This document shows, piece after piece, positions 62,530 to 64,000 of a DNA stretch of 64,000 nt. Position 1 is the first letter of the stretch. Each line of letters begins with the position of its first letter. The translations under genes were made by a program, and so were the position numbers. Source of the stretch: Lutibacter sp. A80 (lineage in GTDB: Bacteria; Bacteroidota; Bacteroidia; Flavobacteriales; Flavobacteriaceae); NCBI RefSeq assembly GCF_022429645.1, contig NZ_CP092480.1:771501-835500 (forward strand). The letters are read 5' to 3'. Under the pieces are notes generated by a model, which worked only from the letters and a program-made list of their open reading frames with translations, had not been told where the DNA came from and ran no database searches.

Positions 62530-64000
62530 ATGAAAGTATTAAAATTTGGAGGGTCTTCAGTAGCATCCTCAGAAAACATAAACAAAGTAGTTAACATAGT
62601 TAAAGAAAGTTCAAATAAAAACAATATTGCTGTAGTTGTTTCTGCACTTGGTGGAGTAACAGACTTACTTTTAAAAGCGGGTAAATTAGCTTGTATTGGT
62701 GATCAAAATTATCTTGAAACTTTTAAAACTATTGAAGAAAAACACTTACAAGTTGTAAGAGAACTAATTCCAATTAGCAATCAAAGTAATGTTTTAGGAC
62801 AGATTAAAAAGATGTTAAACAAATTAGAAAGCACATTAGAAGGTGTTTTTTTAATTAATGAATTATCAAATAAAACATCTGATAAAATTGTAAGTTTTGG
62901 AGAACTTTTTTCTTCTTTTATTATTGCAAATACAATGCAAAGTAACGGTTTAGATGCTGTTTTAAAAAACTCACAAGAATTAATTGTTACTAATAATAAC
63001 TTTTCTAATGCAAGTGTAAAATTTGATAAAACAAATGCAAATATTAAAGCATTTTTTAAACAAAACACAAATAAAGTAGTTGTATTTCCAGGTTTTGTAG
63101 CTAAAACAGAAAATGGTGAAGTTTCTACATTAGGACGTGGTGGTTCAGATTATACAGCGGCAATTATTGCAGCTGCAGTAAACGCTTCTGTACTAGAAAT
63201 TTGGACAGATGTAAGCGGAATGTATACTGCAAATCCAAAATTTGTCCGTGAAGCTTTTCCTATACCAAATATTTCATACCAAGAAGCTATGGAATTATCT
63301 CATTTTGGAGCAAAAGTATTATACCCGCCTACAATTCAACCAATATTAAAAAAAGAAATTCCTATCTGTATAAAAAACACTTTTGACCCAAGTGACTCAG
63401 GAACTTTAATCACAAAAACAGCTTTAAACAGTAATCCTATTAAAGGAATTAGTCATATAGAAAATATGGCATTAATAACGTTAGAAGGTAGTGGAATGGT
63501 TGGTATACCTGGAATTTCTAAACGTTTATTTGAAGCATTATCCTTAGAAAAAATAAATATTTCATTAATTACACAAGCCTCATCAGAACATTCAATTTGT
63601 TTTGCTATAAATAATAGCAATGCTTTAAAAGCTAAAAATGCAATAGAAACAGAATTTAGTTATGAAATTGAGCATGCTAAAATTGATCCTGTAATTATTG
63701 AAGAAAACAATGCAATTATTGCTTTGGTTGGTGATAATATGAAAAGCCACCAAGGTATTAGCGGTAAAATGTTTAGTACTTTAGGAAAAAACAATGTAAA
63801 CATTAGAGCTATTGCACAAGGAGCTTCAGAAAAAAACATTTCAGCTGTAATTTTACATAAAGACATAAAAAAAGCTTTAAATACTTTACACTCAGAATTT
63901 TTTGAAAATCAAACAAGACAGTTAAACCTATTTGTTGTAGGTGTTGGAAATGTTGGAGGTAAATTATTAGAACAAATTAAACAACAACAAGCATATTTAT
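62530..64000 (+). CDS. thrA: Bifunctional aspartate kinase/homoserine dehydrogenase, partial
   Basis: The frame runs from ATG at 62530 to the window edge (490 codons plus one base), so the C-terminal dehydrogenase is cut. The N-terminal kinase domain has VLKFGGSSVASSENI, GRGGSDYTAAIIAAA and the WTDVSGMYTANPKF region; two ACT regulatory domains follow (about 305-450, where Thr or Lys may feed back); LNLFVVGVGNVGGKLLEQI starts the NAD-binding homoserine dehydrogenase domain at about 470. It catalyses the first and third steps of the threonine/methionine branch. The Thr leader lies 94 bp upstream. Confidence 0.93.
   Translation, partial: MKVLKFGGSSVASSENINKVVNIVKESSNKNNIAVVVSALGGVTDLLLKAGKLACIGDQNYLETFKTIEEKHLQVVRELIPISNQSNVLGQIKKMLNKLESTLEGVFLINELSNKTSDKIVSFGELFSSFIIANTMQSNGLDAVLKNSQELIVTNNNFSNASVKFDKTNANIKAFFKQNTNKVVVFPGFVAKTENGEVSTLGRGGSDYTAAIIAAAVNASVLEIWTDVSGMYTANPKFVREAFPIPNISYQEAMELSHFGAKVLYPPTIQPILKKEIPICIKNTFDPSDSGTLITKTALNSNPIKGISHIENMALITLEGSGMVGIPGISKRLFEALSLEKINISLITQASSEHSICFAINNSNALKAKNAIETEFSYEIEHAKIDPVIIEENNAIIALVGDNMKSHQGISGKMFSTLGKNNVNIRAIAQGASEKNISAVILHKDIKKALNTLHSEFFENQTRQLNLFVVGVGNVGGKLLEQIKQQQAYL

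Noticed and set aside
62400..62624. Minus-strand open frame with CCSCC at its end
   Set aside because: It is the reverse of the Thr-codon run and the start of thrA; the Cys are an artefact of ACA/ACT repeats read backwards.

Overview
The window is about 30% G+C, gene-dense chromosomal DNA from a member of the Bacteroidota, most likely family Flavobacteriaceae. The evidence is the many short lipoproteins with a hydrophobic N-terminus ending in Cys, promoters of the Bacteroidota type (TTG, about 20 nt, TAnnTTTG), the flavobacterial two-motif DnaJ, an ECF sigma factor next to an inner-membrane/beta-barrel partner, DUF4290 and DUF6428 proteins, and adjacent AcnA- and AcnB-type aconitases. I cannot name genus or species from sequence alone.

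Layout: 1-5.4 kb holds small lipoproteins of unknown function around an ECF sigma factor/membrane partner pair, then a TlpA-like thioredoxin. 5.5-9.3 kb holds a prohibitin-like SPFH protein, a VWA membrane protein and FabG. 9.4-20.0 kb is an alpha-glucan locus read on the minus strand: a GT4 glycogen/maltose-1-phosphate synthase, GlgC, GlgE, maltokinase, GlgB, a terminator, then a GH31 glucosidase. This is the GlgE (maltose-1-phosphate) route in one operon. 20.3-25.6 kb carries two different aconitases, each followed by a strong terminator. RNase P RNA (rnpB), dnaJ-grpE, murA-DUF4290, a PcrA/UvrD helicase, a polytopic membrane protein and a patatin follow to 34.8 kb. On the plus strand come a beta-propeller lipoprotein, a second lipoprotein and pepT.

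A complete IS3-family element (37907-39299) with imperfect inverted ends and an AGT duplication sits between pepT and the terminator it shares with the convergent his operon. The minus-strand his operon (39.4-47.4 kb) is complete: leader peptide with three consecutive His codons, attenuator, hisG-D-C-B-H, a four-helix-bundle gene, hisA-F-IE. A Nudix-type regulator and a hybrid sensor kinase follow. From 50.6 to 56.9 kb lies a metalloid-resistance island: arsR, DUF6428, LMW-PTP-like arsenate reductase, Acr3, a metallophosphoesterase, then a second arsR with a CxxC thioredoxin, an ArsP-type permease, an ArsF-like redox lipoprotein and an ArsG/CcdA-like membrane protein. Related ATCG-N8-CGAT elements precede three of these genes. 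The window ends with a phosphofructokinase carrying PPi-type residues, a LexA-like S24 regulator overlapping a DnaQ/GIY-YIG nuclease, lysA, a Thr-rich leader peptide and the start of thrA.

No tRNA, rRNA, CRISPR array, prophage or defence system was seen. The least ordinary points are the GlgM/GlgE operon, the two amino-acid leader peptides, the Asp-type MurA, the PPi-type PFK residues and the two-part arsenic island with its operators.
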